DNA from: an uncultured Clostridia bacterium | Lineage (GTDB): Bacteria > Bacillota > Clostridia > Christensenellales > DTU072 | Assembly: GCA_934296355.1 (NCBI GenBank) | Contig: CAKRAY010000025.1 | Location: 1-13,974 of the forward strand | Length of the DNA: 13,974 bases | Direction: 5' to 3' | Shown here: positions 7,667-13,958 of the stretch, piece after piece | Numbering within the stretch: position 1 is the stretch's first letter | How the letters are laid out: every line of letters starts with the position of its first letter | The notes under the pieces: generated by a model | Databases searched by the model: none | Told to the model about the DNA's origin: nothing | The model's input: only the letters and a program-made list of their open reading frames with translations | Made by a program: the position numbers and the translations under genes

Positions 7667-8665
7667 TCAGGCTTTTATCGTTTCGAAATCGTTTGTTCCT
7701 TTCCACAATAGGATACCAAGCGCTTCCGTACGATAGGTTTCTCCCGCGACGGTTATCGTTCGAACCGGTAAACCGGCGATAATTCCATCAAAAGAAACTG
7801 CGACGTAACCGTTATAGGTACCCAAATAACTATACCGGCTATTTAAGAGAGTCTTGTATAACGTACCGTTTGGGTCTAACGGATAACCGCTACTGTAATA
7901 ATAAGCAAGTATCGAATCTTTTATTTTCATATCCGTTTCCTTGTCTATTTCTTGGGGAACCTTAGGTTGCGGAACAAAATCCTCGCCGTATCCTTTTCCG
8001 TCTTTATAATAGTAAACGATACTTTTTACATCCGCTTCATTCAAGTACGCTTTTTCAAACCCGTCTTCCAAGGTATAGAACGCTCCGGCGCTTTCCAACT
8101 GCAGTTCTATCTTTTCTACGTTTTTAACGTCTGATTTCTCCATTTCAATGATATATGCGAATGATCTTTTAACATCGGTCTCATAAATACCATCCGGTTT
8201 CGACCCGGTTACGGTCAACGTCGTACCTTGCAAATTCGTTCCGGTAATCCTAACCGTCAAGTTATTCGTTCCAAAACTGAAAATAAGGATCAACGACTTA
8301 TCGGTAAAAAATTCCTCGTCGTATTCTCTGATTTTTTTGCTGAAAGCGTTATTGTAGTTTTCATCGTTTTCATCAAAAAACGGAAACTCGTTTTCATTGC
8401 TTATCGAAATCAATTGACTCAAAGAATCAACTTTGATTTTTAAGTCCGATTCTATAGTAGAAGTCGCATACTTATCTCCGAACGGCAATTCTTCTTGGTT
8501 ATAGTCTCCGGCAAAAGCCAAATTGTACGCAATAACTTCTTGCTCTCGTTTGTTTTCGTCTTGTTTATTTCCATTATCGCTTAACGAGTTTTCTGTACAT
8601 GCGAATAAAAAGCAAGCCGCAATACATAACGATAGCAAAACAGAAAATTGTTTCAACTTTTTCAT
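7667..8665 (-). CDS. Predicted lipoprotein inside the inverted-repeat segment
   Basis: A 332-residue predicted lipoprotein. MKKLKQ and a hydrophobic stretch lead to LFAC, with C23 the likely lipidated residue (an earlier IAAC at C18 is possible), followed by a polar Asn/Asp/Lys/Glu-rich tether of about 25 residues. The remaining 280 residues alternate beta-rich and acidic stretches and no catalytic motif is recognised. The C-terminal part, from about residue 245, looks like a separate small alpha/beta domain. GGAGG lies 7 nt before the ATG. The leader is long and holds two candidate promoters, one matching the motif ahead of the cysteine peptidase gene. The gene is the only one in the segment framed by the 39-nt inverted repeats. 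It could be a surface sensor, an inhibitor of the peptidase or cargo of a mobile cassette; these cannot be told apart here. Confidence 0.8.
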   Translation of the reverse strand: MKKLKQFSVLLSLCIAACFLFACTENSLSDNGNKQDENKREQEVIAYNLAFAGDYNQEELPFGDKYATSTIESDLKIKVDSLSQLISISNENEFPFFDENDENYNNAFSKKIREYDEEFFTDKSLILIFSFGTNNLTVRITGTNLQGTTLTVTGSKPDGIYETDVKRSFAYIIEMEKSDVKNVEKIELQLESAGAFYTLEDGFEKAYLNEADVKSIVYYYKDGKGYGEDFVPQPKVPQEIDKETDMKIKDSILAYYYSSGYPLDPNGTLYKTLLNSRYSYLGTYNGYVAVSFDGIIAGLPVRTITVAGETYRTEALGILLWKGTNDFETIKA

Positions 8666-8730
8666 AAATAAACCTCCATTTATAATTTATCCATGCCCTA
8701 CTGCCCGTTTCCTGTTGATAGAAAAATAAT

Positions 8731-8740
8731 TCACCTCCTT
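8731..8740 (-). promoter_or_regulatory. Orphan perfect Shine-Dalgarno sequence
   Basis: AAGGAGGTGA, fully complementary to the 16S rRNA tail, lies in the lipoprotein leader, but no ATG, GTG or TTG follows at normal spacing. The gene's own GGAGG is about 55 nt further on. An ATT at the right distance would open only a 10-codon frame. It may be a ribosome standby site, the relic of a lost reading frame, or a leader peptide with a rare start. Confidence 0.5.
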
Positions 8741-8786
8741 TTTTGTTTTTTGGAGCGGTGGTTGAATACTACGTTTCTATATATAA

Positions 8787-8815
8787 TAGTTACAATTGCC
8801 ATGGCAAAAGGTGAC
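8787..8815 (-). promoter_or_regulatory. Candidate ECF-type promoter ahead of the first lipoprotein
   Basis: On the minus strand GTCACCTTT (8807-8815), 12 nt, then TGTAACTA (8787-8794), followed by a TA-rich run. The same two blocks with the same 12-nt gap occur at 10952-10980 ahead of the cysteine peptidase gene. Taken as -35 GTCACC and -10 TGTAAC the spacer is 15 nt, close to ECF promoters. The predicted leader is about 115 nt. A downstream CGTA could serve as an alternative -10 box if TGTAAC were the -35. Confidence 0.5.
8796..8807. promoter_or_regulatory. 12-bp perfect palindrome, possible operator
   Basis: TTGCCATGGCAA is self-complementary over 12 bp and lies between the two blocks of the candidate ECF promoter, so a dimeric regulator bound there would cover it. 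The matching site ahead of the peptidase gene keeps the blocks but not this palindrome. Any such control would therefore be specific to the lipoprotein gene. Confidence 0.4.
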
Positions 8816-8847
8816 AACGAATCGATAATCTATTTAATTTTTTAATT

Positions 8848-8856
8848 ATTATAACA
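8848..8856 (-). promoter_or_regulatory. Candidate extended -10 promoter
   Basis: On the minus strand TGTTATAAT fits the extended -10 form TGnTATAAT exactly. No good -35 box lies 17 nt upstream, as expected for this class. It would give a leader of about 175 nt for the lipoprotein gene at 8665, passing through the palindrome and the orphan Shine-Dalgarno site. Confidence 0.45.
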
Positions 8857-8944
8857 TCGAAACGTGACAAAACCAGATTTTGTCGGCAACTGTCGTTGCT
8901 TGCGGTTTAGCCTTAGCCAATCCGCCGTTTCTGTTAAAATATGG

Positions 8945-8983
8945 CGTTAAAAAGTCTTTGCAAGCAAACTTTTTCACTTATAT
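8945..8983 (-). repeat. Right copy of a 39-nt terminal inverted repeat
   Basis: Read on the minus strand it contains AAGTGAAAAAGTTT and CTTGCAA and matches 7621-7659 at 33 of 39 positions. The outer edge abuts the U-tract of the terminator of the upstream membrane-protein gene, so the segment seems to sit exactly after that transcript's end. Its outward promoter-like part has TTGCAA and TATATT only 15 nt apart and faces the terminator, so it is probably not active. Confidence 0.75.
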
Positions 8984-8984
8984 T

Positions 8985-9022
8985 AAAAAAAAGACTACTT
9001 GACTTTTCCGCGTCAAGTAGTC
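8985..9022 (-). terminator. Strong intrinsic terminator after the peptidase operon
   Basis: On the minus strand the stem GACTACTTGAC with its perfect 11-bp partner encloses an 8-nt loop and is followed by eight T residues (8985-8992). It begins 20 nt past the stop of the membrane-protein gene and closes the sigma-peptidase-membrane protein transcript. The lipoprotein gene beyond therefore needs its own promoter. Confidence 0.9.
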
Positions 9023-9042
9023 CTTAAAATATGGTTTTGAGC

Positions 9043-9726
9043 TTATTTCGCTTGTATTATTTCATTCAACGTTTCTATAAAATTGCTATTTTCGTCAAAT
9101 CTAACGAGTTCCGCTTCGATATATATGATTTCTCGATCCGTCGTTATCTTGCCTTTTTCCGTAAAAACGTATATGCCGTCTTCGCAAACTAAAGTTTCGT
9201 CATACTGTACTTCATAAGCCGCAACGGTTCCCTTATGGGTATACTCTTTGTCAAAAAGCTTCGCCACTACTTCATAATCGGGGTTTACGCCAATTTTAAA
9301 ATCAATCGTCGTCAATTCGTCTTCATCGGTATACAAAATACTATAAAACAGTATATCTCCGTATTCTTTATCCGTATATTTTTGTATATGTTCTCCGGTA
9401 GCGAATGAAAAATAGTCTAAAGCCTCATTAACTTCTTCTAAATTACTATTGACGACATCATGGTAACCGGCTTGATATTTTTTTGGCGGTGTCGTCGGTT
9501 CATCTTGGTGATTTGAATCGCCGTCCATAGCGGGTTTGATCAAAAAAACGCATAACAAACAAACCGTGAGCACCACGAGCGCCGCACTTGCAGAAACAAA
9601 CTTTTTATTGAAAAAGTTATACCGTTTCTTCTTTTCGCACCGGCGAGCTTTCAATTCTTCCAAAAACTCTTCGTTGCGATATTGCAATGATTGTTTATCC
9701 GCATATTTTTTTAATCTTCTATTCAT
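9043..9726 (-). CDS. Single-pass membrane protein, candidate anti-sigma factor
   Basis: A 227-residue protein with a short, basic N-terminal region (about 1-42, RRLKKYAD...EELKARRCEKKKR), one membrane helix at about 43-65, a Pro/Thr linker and an outside domain of about 145 residues. The outside domain is rich in Asp, Glu, Thr and Tyr with beta-strand-like patterning. This inside-short, outside-long layout in an operon with an ECF sigma factor is typical of anti-sigma factors, but the HxxxCxxC zinc motif of the common class is absent and no named family is recognised. It could instead guide or inhibit the peptidase encoded just upstream, 9 nt away. Its ribosome binding site (AAAGGTGG) overlaps the peptidase stop codon, so the two are probably coupled in translation. 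Sure as a membrane protein, unsure in role. Confidence 0.75.
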   Translation of the reverse strand: MNRRLKKYADKQSLQYRNEEFLEELKARRCEKKKRYNFFNKKFVSASAALVVLTVCLLCVFLIKPAMDGDSNHQDEPTTPPKKYQAGYHDVVNSNLEEVNEALDYFSFATGEHIQKYTDKEYGDILFYSILYTDEDELTTIDFKIGVNPDYEVVAKLFDKEYTHKGTVAAYEVQYDETLVCEDGIYVFTEKGKITTDREIIYIEAELVRFDENSNFIETLNEIIQAK

Positions 9727-9735
9727 ACTCCACCT

Positions 9736-10917
9736 TTACGCTATAGACAAAGAATAAGCGTCGTCTATCCGCGTGTTATAATCAATATTGAAAAAACCTC
9801 TTTTTTTCTCGCTACAACCGGAAGCCACCGCAATATAATTATCTTGCCTTGTTCCTCCCGACGTAAGGCTATATGTTACTTCTTTGTATCCAAACCCTGC
9901 CATAACGTGAGTGCCGGTACCTACAATATATGTAAGCAATTCATATTCTTCGTTTTGCGAAAAACTATTTACCGTAAACGCATCAAGGAACAATGCGATG
10001 GGTTTTCCCAAAGTTAATTGTTGTTTTGCCGTTATGTAGTTGAACGAACCGCCACTCATACAAGACGTAAACGTAGCGGTATAGCCTTGTCTTGTGCAGT
10101 ACGTTTTAATTCCGCTTATAAACTGTGCGGTCGTCGTTCCTGTAGCGGTAGTGCCCATATCGGAGTAAAGCTGAGTAACTACGCCGTCCGTGGTTGAACT
10201 TTGCTCTTTATACCGATATAGATTCCCCACAGCCGTTCCCGGAGTATAATTAACGATTAGGTTTGTATTATATCGATCCCAATATTGTATTAGGTTCCCG
10301 CCCGCAATAGGCGCGCAAGCCGCCGACAACCCATCGACTTCTACAAGTCCCGGATGCCGATTCGCCAATCCGTAGTTTGTTTCCACTCTATCCGTAAAGT
10401 ATACGTACTCCTCATAATTACTAAGACCGTCGACATTACCGCTGAACGCAATCTCACGCATGGACGACACAACCTCTTCCGTTAATGCGTAATCTTCATT
10501 CGCAAAATAGTATTTTCCGTCATTGTATACCAAATATATCATAGTGGAAACGTATATGTTACATGCGTTTTGCCCGACGTTTGCGTAAGGACTAAACGAA
10601 TCAAAAAAGAACTCTATCGCTTCAAATTGCCCGTCTATGTAGATGATAACGGCATAACCTTGCTCGTTATTTGCATAAAAACTATAAACAAACCCAAGCT
10701 CATTCAAATCAATATCATATACGATTTCTTTGGCGGCGTTTACCGTAAGCGCATTGCCGTCTCCTTCATACAATTCGGATAAGGTTTCCCAAAACACCGT
10801 ATCGCATTCGTCGTTGTTCAATTCCATTGCATAAACGGTTCCACCCAACGGTATTGCGAATCCAACGCACGCAACAACCGCTATAATTGCCAATAATGCA
10901 ACCAAACATTTTTTCAT
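9736..10917 (-). CDS. Secreted papain-fold cysteine peptidase (C10/C39-like)
   Basis: A 393-residue secreted protein. The signal peptide probably ends at TVYA (residue 30); a VVAC at 14-17 resembles a lipobox, but the hydrophobic run continues past it. Residues about 31-190 look like a propeptide: the stretch around 72-112 (YANNEQGYAVIIYIDGQ, then FDSFSPY) recalls C10 prodomains. The catalytic domain has SAACAPIAGGNLIQYWD (198-214), with C201 the likely nucleophile, and GTHVMAGFGY (335-344), with H337 the likely general base; D359 or N360 in DNYIAVASG may be the third residue. This Cys-then-His order with CAP..GGNLIQYW fits clan CA (streptopain C10 or C39-like), but which is unsure. AAGGAG lies 10 nt before the ATG. 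It sits between the sigma gene (42 nt) and the membrane protein (9 nt), suggesting it is made on a sigma-controlled signal and matured outside the cell. Confidence 0.82.
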   Translation of the reverse strand: MKKCLVALLAIIAVVACVGFAIPLGGTVYAMELNNDECDTVFWETLSELYEGDGNALTVNAAKEIVYDIDLNELGFVYSFYANNEQGYAVIIYIDGQFEAIEFFFDSFSPYANVGQNACNIYVSTMIYLVYNDGKYYFANEDYALTEEVVSSMREIAFSGNVDGLSNYEEYVYFTDRVETNYGLANRHPGLVEVDGLSAACAPIAGGNLIQYWDRYNTNLIVNYTPGTAVGNLYRYKEQSSTTDGVVTQLYSDMGTTATGTTTAQFISGIKTYCTRQGYTATFTSCMSGGSFNYITAKQQLTLGKPIALFLDAFTVNSFSQNEEYELLTYIVGTGTHVMAGFGYKEVTYSLTSGGTRQDNYIAVASGCSEKKRGFFNIDYNTRIDDAYSLSIA

Positions 10918-10951
10918 AACATCAAAGCTCCTTGTATTATCATCATATATA

Positions 10952-10980
10952 TAGTTACATTATTGTTGCTTAAAGGTGAC
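10952..10980 (-). promoter_or_regulatory. Candidate ECF-type promoter ahead of the cysteine peptidase
   Basis: On the minus strand GTCACCTTT (10972-10980), 12 nt, then TGTAACTA (10952-10959). The first block lies in the last codons of the sigma gene (Val-Thr-Phe) and the second straddles its stop. Transcription would start near 10945, giving a leader of about 28 nt with the AAGGAG site. The same pair with identical spacing precedes the first lipoprotein gene, so both are likely targets of the adjacent sigma factor. Confidence 0.5.
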
Positions 10981-11490
10981 ATCCGCAATAAAACTTTTTA
11001 GTTTTTTTAGCGTTCTTTTATGCTTTTGTTTAACCGTAGCGTACTGTATGTTCAAGATTTCGGCAATTTCTTTTAATTTATATCCCTCCCAATAATGCAT
11101 CGCAATTATTTGCCGTTCATCCTCGTTTAATTCTATTATTGCGGAATACAAATCCCCAAACATTTCTTCTTTGAAAAGAATTGCATTTTCTTCCGCTTTT
11201 TCTGTTTCTATATCTTTATAAATCAGTCGAGAATCGTTTTGAATTTTTCTTTTTGCTATACTTTCACAATTTAAGAAAACCCATGCCGTCGGATTTGTTA
11301 CGCTGGGTAAAGATTTTGCCGCTAAAAGCCAATTAAAAAAATCTTGCGCAACGTCTTCCGCTATAGTTCTCCCGTACTTTTGCCCAATATGTATAACAAT
11401 TTTTTGATAATAAAAATTATATAGCGTCTCTATAGAGAGAAAATTTATATGAATTGTCTTTAATAAGAAGTTAAATTCTATCGCTCGCAA
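10960..11490 (-). CDS. ECF-type RNA polymerase sigma factor
   Basis: A 176-residue sigma-70 family protein of the ECF size class. Region 2 (about 22-86) contains EDVAQDFFNWLL (45-56), the helix that binds core polymerase and the -10 box. Region 4 (about 113-167) has ELNEDERQIIAMHYWEGYKL followed by a helix-turn-helix (KEIAEILNIQYATVKQKHKR, 139-158) for the -35 box. Region 1 and region 3 are absent. The TTG at 11490 is chosen because AAAAGGAG lies 10 nt upstream; the frame's first TTG at 11523 falls inside the promoter and cannot be used. The coding sequence is AT-rich by eye. The gene is first in an apparent operon with a secreted peptidase and a membrane protein, so it probably answers a cell-envelope signal. 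Family is firm; regulon and signal are inference. Confidence 0.9.
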   Translation of the reverse strand: MRAIEFNFLLKTIHINFLSIETLYNFYYQKIVIHIGQKYGRTIAEDVAQDFFNWLLAAKSLPSVTNPTAWVFLNCESIAKRKIQNDSRLIYKDIETEKAEENAILFKEEMFGDLYSAIIELNEDERQIIAMHYWEGYKLKEIAEILNIQYATVKQKHKRTLKKLKSFIADVTFKQQ

Positions 11491-11513
11491 GTGTGTCGCT
11501 CTCCTTTTCGTAA

Positions 11514-11542
11514 AGTATATCAAAAAGGAAGTAAAATGTCAA
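11514..11542 (-). promoter_or_regulatory. Sigma-A promoter of the ECF sigma gene
   Basis: On the minus strand a perfect TTGACA (11537-11542), a 17-nt spacer and TATACT (11514-11519, 5 of 6). It predicts a very short leader of about 20 nt carrying AAAAGGAG. The sigma gene is therefore probably made constitutively by the housekeeping sigma factor and held in check after synthesis. Confidence 0.85.
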
Positions 11543-11733
11543 GATTTACGGTTTTTTATTAAAGTAGCCATAATTTTTGACCAATATGCGTTCTTAAAAC
11601 AAAACGCCAAAATGAATATTTTTTGTTATTTCTATTAAAGTTCGACATTTAATAATGCGTGGCAACGCCCGCCCGCCGTTTGAAAGTCGAGGAAGAATGT
11701 TGCGGCGACGAGAAAAAAAATTTCTATTTTGCG

Positions 11734-11762
11734 TTGACTATTGCCAAACTAAAATATATAAT
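11734..11762 (+). promoter_or_regulatory. Sigma-A promoter of the YitT-family gene
   Basis: TTGACT (11734-11739, 5 of 6), a 17-nt spacer and a perfect TATAAT (11757-11762). The start of transcription falls near 11769, leaving a leader of about 130 nt before the chosen start. It lies inside a longer open frame that begins at 11659 and so argues against that longer protein. Confidence 0.8.
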
Positions 11763-11767
11763 ACAAA

Positions 11768-11782
11768 CGGAGTTTGACTCCG
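11768..11782 (+). promoter_or_regulatory. Hairpin at the 5' end of the YitT-family transcript
   Basis: CGGAGT, a TTG loop and ACTCCG form a 6-bp stem that starts within a nucleotide or two of the predicted transcription start. No U-tract follows, so it is not an attenuator. A 5'-terminal stem commonly slows mRNA decay in Firmicutes; that role is inference. Confidence 0.45.
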
Positions 11783-11901
11783 AAAAACCGAGACGACCGA
11801 GACGCGTCGATTCTTTACGAAAAACGAGCGTAAAAAAATTCATGCGGCTACGGGCGTTTCAAAGAAAAATATCTGTTTATATGTACCGAGGAGATTACGC
11901 T

Positions 11902-12945
11902 TTGAACGAAAAAAATACGTTTTCATTCGATAAAAAAAAGACTCGTAAGTTTATATTCGAATGTTTGCTGATGATAATATTGGGTTTTTTATATGCGTTG
12001 GTGTTTTTGCTTTTTATAATTAAAAACAAGTTCGCCCCGTCGGGTATAAACGGAATCGCCACGATGATCGAATACAAGACCGGCTTTAATATCGGATACT
12101 TTTCGTTAATCGTCAACGTGCCGCTTTCGATTTTCGCTTATTTTTGCGTGAACAAGGAATTTGCCGTTAAGTCGTTCTTCTTCTCTATATCTCTTTCTTT
12201 AAATTATATACTTCTCGGAAAACTCGACCTCGAAAGATTCCAGTACGACGCCAACGGCGTGGATACGATTTTCCCTTGCTTGCTCGCGGGCGTTTGCCAC
12301 GGCTTTATATGCGGCGTGAGTTTTAGGCTGAAAGGTTCTACCGGCGGCGTGGACGTCATAGGTATGTTCGCCGCAAAAAAACGTCCTTTCCTTAACTTCT
12401 TTACCGTCACGTTTATGCTGAACGCCATCGTCGCCATATCGTCCTATTTCGTTTACACCTCGAACGACCCGATAACGGGCGAACTTATCTATAACTACAA
12501 GCCGGTATGCTTATGCGTACTGTACGGCTCTATATCGAGTTTCACCGGCAATCAGATAACAAAAGGCGCGCTGAGCGCGGCGAAGTTCACGATTATTACC
12601 AAACATCCTAAGGAAATCGAGCGCGAGTTTGCCGAGAAAATCCACCATGGGGTTACCGAAATCGACGCTAAGGGAGGCTTTACCGGTGACGATAAGAAAA
12701 TGCTTATTTGCGTCGTGGATAAACGTCAAGTCGTGGAAGTGAAGTCTATTCTCGCTAAATTCCCCGACACGTTCGGCATTGTGGAACCGGTCAACGAGGT
12801 GCTCGGATACTATATCAAGCAAAATAACAGCCTTTTCCCGCTTGCAAAACTTTTCAAAAAGCGCGCCAAGACCGTACAGCCGCCGATTGAAATAATCGGT
12901 ACGCCCGAGGAAGAGAAAACCGACGAACCCGACGATAAAAACTAA
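11902..12945 (+). CDS. YitT-family membrane protein (DUF161 and DUF2179)
   Basis: A 347-residue membrane protein of the YitT family, common in Firmicutes and without a settled biochemical function. After a basic N-terminus there are about six hydrophobic segments (from about 18 to 220), with the conserved PSGINGIA (46-53) and the GSTGGVDVIG motif (145-154). The cytoplasmic C-terminal domain (about 227-304, from AAKFTIITKHP to VNEVLGYY) includes HGVTEIDAKGGFTG, the DUF2179 hallmark. The last 35 residues are charged and look disordered. The TTG at 11902 is chosen because GAGGAG precedes it at 8-nt spacing; in-frame ATGs at 11842 and 11881 have no such site. The frame stays open back to 11659, but that stretch contains the promoter. 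The gene is transcribed away from the sigma gene and is probably unrelated to it. Confidence 0.88.
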   Translation: MNEKNTFSFDKKKTRKFIFECLLMIILGFLYALVFLLFIIKNKFAPSGINGIATMIEYKTGFNIGYFSLIVNVPLSIFAYFCVNKEFAVKSFFFSISLSLNYILLGKLDLERFQYDANGVDTIFPCLLAGVCHGFICGVSFRLKGSTGGVDVIGMFAAKKRPFLNFFTVTFMLNAIVAISSYFVYTSNDPITGELIYNYKPVCLCVLYGSISSFTGNQITKGALSAAKFTIITKHPKEIEREFAEKIHHGVTEIDAKGGFTGDDKKMLICVVDKRQVVEVKSILAKFPDTFGIVEPVNEVLGYYIKQNNSLFPLAKLFKKRAKTVQPPIEIIGTPEEEKTDEPDDKN

Positions 12946-12965
12946 TCGAAAAAATAATTAAAAAT

Positions 12966-13002
12966 AAAAAAGTTTCGCTTAAAAACGGCGAAACTTTTTT
13001 TT
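12966..13002. terminator. Bidirectional intrinsic terminator
   Basis: AAAAAAGTTTCGC (12966-12978) pairs perfectly with 12988-13000 around a 9-nt loop, with T-runs on both sides. On the plus strand it ends the YitT-family gene 20 nt past its stop. On the minus strand it ends the hydrolase gene. It is a classic shared terminator for convergent genes. Confidence 0.92.
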
Positions 13003-13023
13003 GTCTAACAATAAAGATTTAAC

Positions 13024-13920
13024 TTAGCGACTGAGAAAGAACTCGGTCATATGGTCGATAGCGGTAACGCTTTGTTCGTATTCTATCGGGTAAAGCACGC
13101 TGAAAACGTGTTCGAGTTTTACACCCTTGCATTTAGGAAAATCGTCGAGTTCGTACTCTATACCCTCTTTATCGAGAATATTCTTAAAAGCGATGGTCGA
13201 GCCGTGTATCATATCTTCGCTACTCGTCACGAGGTAGCACGGCGGAAGTTTACCCATCGGCACGATTTTATTGAAGTCTACGTAATCGCGATACTTACTC
13301 TTTTTTAAGCCGCCTTTGCCGAAAACGCCGGGAGAAAGCAACGCCGCGAGCGACACGTTCATTTCGAACATTCCGCTGGTCGCGCCCAACGCGCGAAGTT
13401 CGAGGTCGGGTTTTTCCACGCCGTACACGTTGCGTAACTCTTCGCTCGTACATAACAAGCAAGCGTACGCCGCCAAGAAACCGCCCGCGCTGTCGCCGGT
13501 AATGTACGTTCTGTTTTTGTCGCAAAACGAATACTTTTCTATATTCTCACCTATCCATTTAAGCGCGAGCATAACGTCTTTCAGACATTCGGGAAAGCGG
13601 TCGTCGGGAGCCAGACTATAACTCACGTTAATCACCGCAAAACCGCGTTTGGCGATATTGTAGCAGTAGTTTTTGTTCAATTCCTTATACGCGTACATAA
13701 GTCCGCCGCCGTGGATATCTATCACGACCGGCAACTTTCCTTCCGTATTCTCGGGATAGTAGAAGTCGAGCAAATGCGCCCTCTTGCCGTCGTCGACGTA
13801 CGGTACGTCGGTAATGGCGGCTATTCCTTCCGGTAAGGTCTGTTTCGACATACGTTTATCGTCGTTGCCTTTTACCATTCCGTTCCAAAACGCTTTATAA
13901 AGTTTATCGAGTAATTTCAT
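13024..13920 (-). CDS. Alpha/beta hydrolase, HSL-type esterase
   Basis: A 298-residue cytoplasmic alpha/beta hydrolase of the hormone-sensitive-lipase (family IV) type, expected to hydrolyse small carboxyl esters such as acetylated or short-chain substrates; the natural one is unknown. HGGG at 70-73 forms the oxyanion hole, GDSAGG at 142-147 holds the nucleophile S144, D236 in SSEDMIHG is the likely acid and H271 in LEHVFSV the base, in the usual order. There is no signal peptide. The length is normal for the family. The ATG at 13920 is chosen because GGAG lies 7 nt upstream; the TTG five codons earlier overlaps that site. The gene stands alone, ends at the shared terminator and has a -10 box near the window edge. 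Confidence 0.92.
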   Translation of the reverse strand: MKLLDKLYKAFWNGMVKGNDDKRMSKQTLPEGIAAITDVPYVDDGKRAHLLDFYYPENTEGKLPVVIDIHGGGLMYAYKELNKNYCYNIAKRGFAVINVSYSLAPDDRFPECLKDVMLALKWIGENIEKYSFCDKNRTYITGDSAGGFLAAYACLLCTSEELRNVYGVEKPDLELRALGATSGMFEMNVSLAALLSPGVFGKGGLKKSKYRDYVDFNKIVPMGKLPPCYLVTSSEDMIHGSTIAFKNILDKEGIEYELDDFPKCKGVKLEHVFSVLYPIEYEQSVTAIDHMTEFFLSR

Positions 13921-13952
13921 TTCGTATCTCCGCAAAGTTTTTTTACTTTATC

Positions 13953-13958
13953 ATTATA
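13953..13958 (-). promoter_or_regulatory. -10 box of the hydrolase gene
   Basis: On the minus strand a perfect TATAAT lies about 33 nt before the ATG at 13920, giving a leader of about 26 nt. A -35 box at 17-nt spacing would begin at 13976, just beyond the window, so only half the promoter can be seen. Confidence 0.5.

Noticed and set aside
8958..8984. Outward promoter in the right inverted repeat
   Set aside because: The spacer between TTGCAA and TATATT is only 15 nt, and it points straight into the back of a terminator with no plus-strand gene beyond, so it is treated only as part of the repeat.
11491..11523. 11-codon N-terminal extension of the sigma factor
   Set aside because: Its TTG lies between the -35 and -10 boxes of the sigma gene promoter, so it would not be in the mRNA.
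12511..12822. 103-codon minus-strand open frame
   Set aside because: It is antisense to the conserved C-terminal domain of the YitT-family protein and has no ribosome binding site.
13316..13621. 101-codon plus-strand open frame
   Set aside because: It is antisense to the catalytic core of the hydrolase (GDSAGG region), with a Ser/Pro-rich shadow composition.
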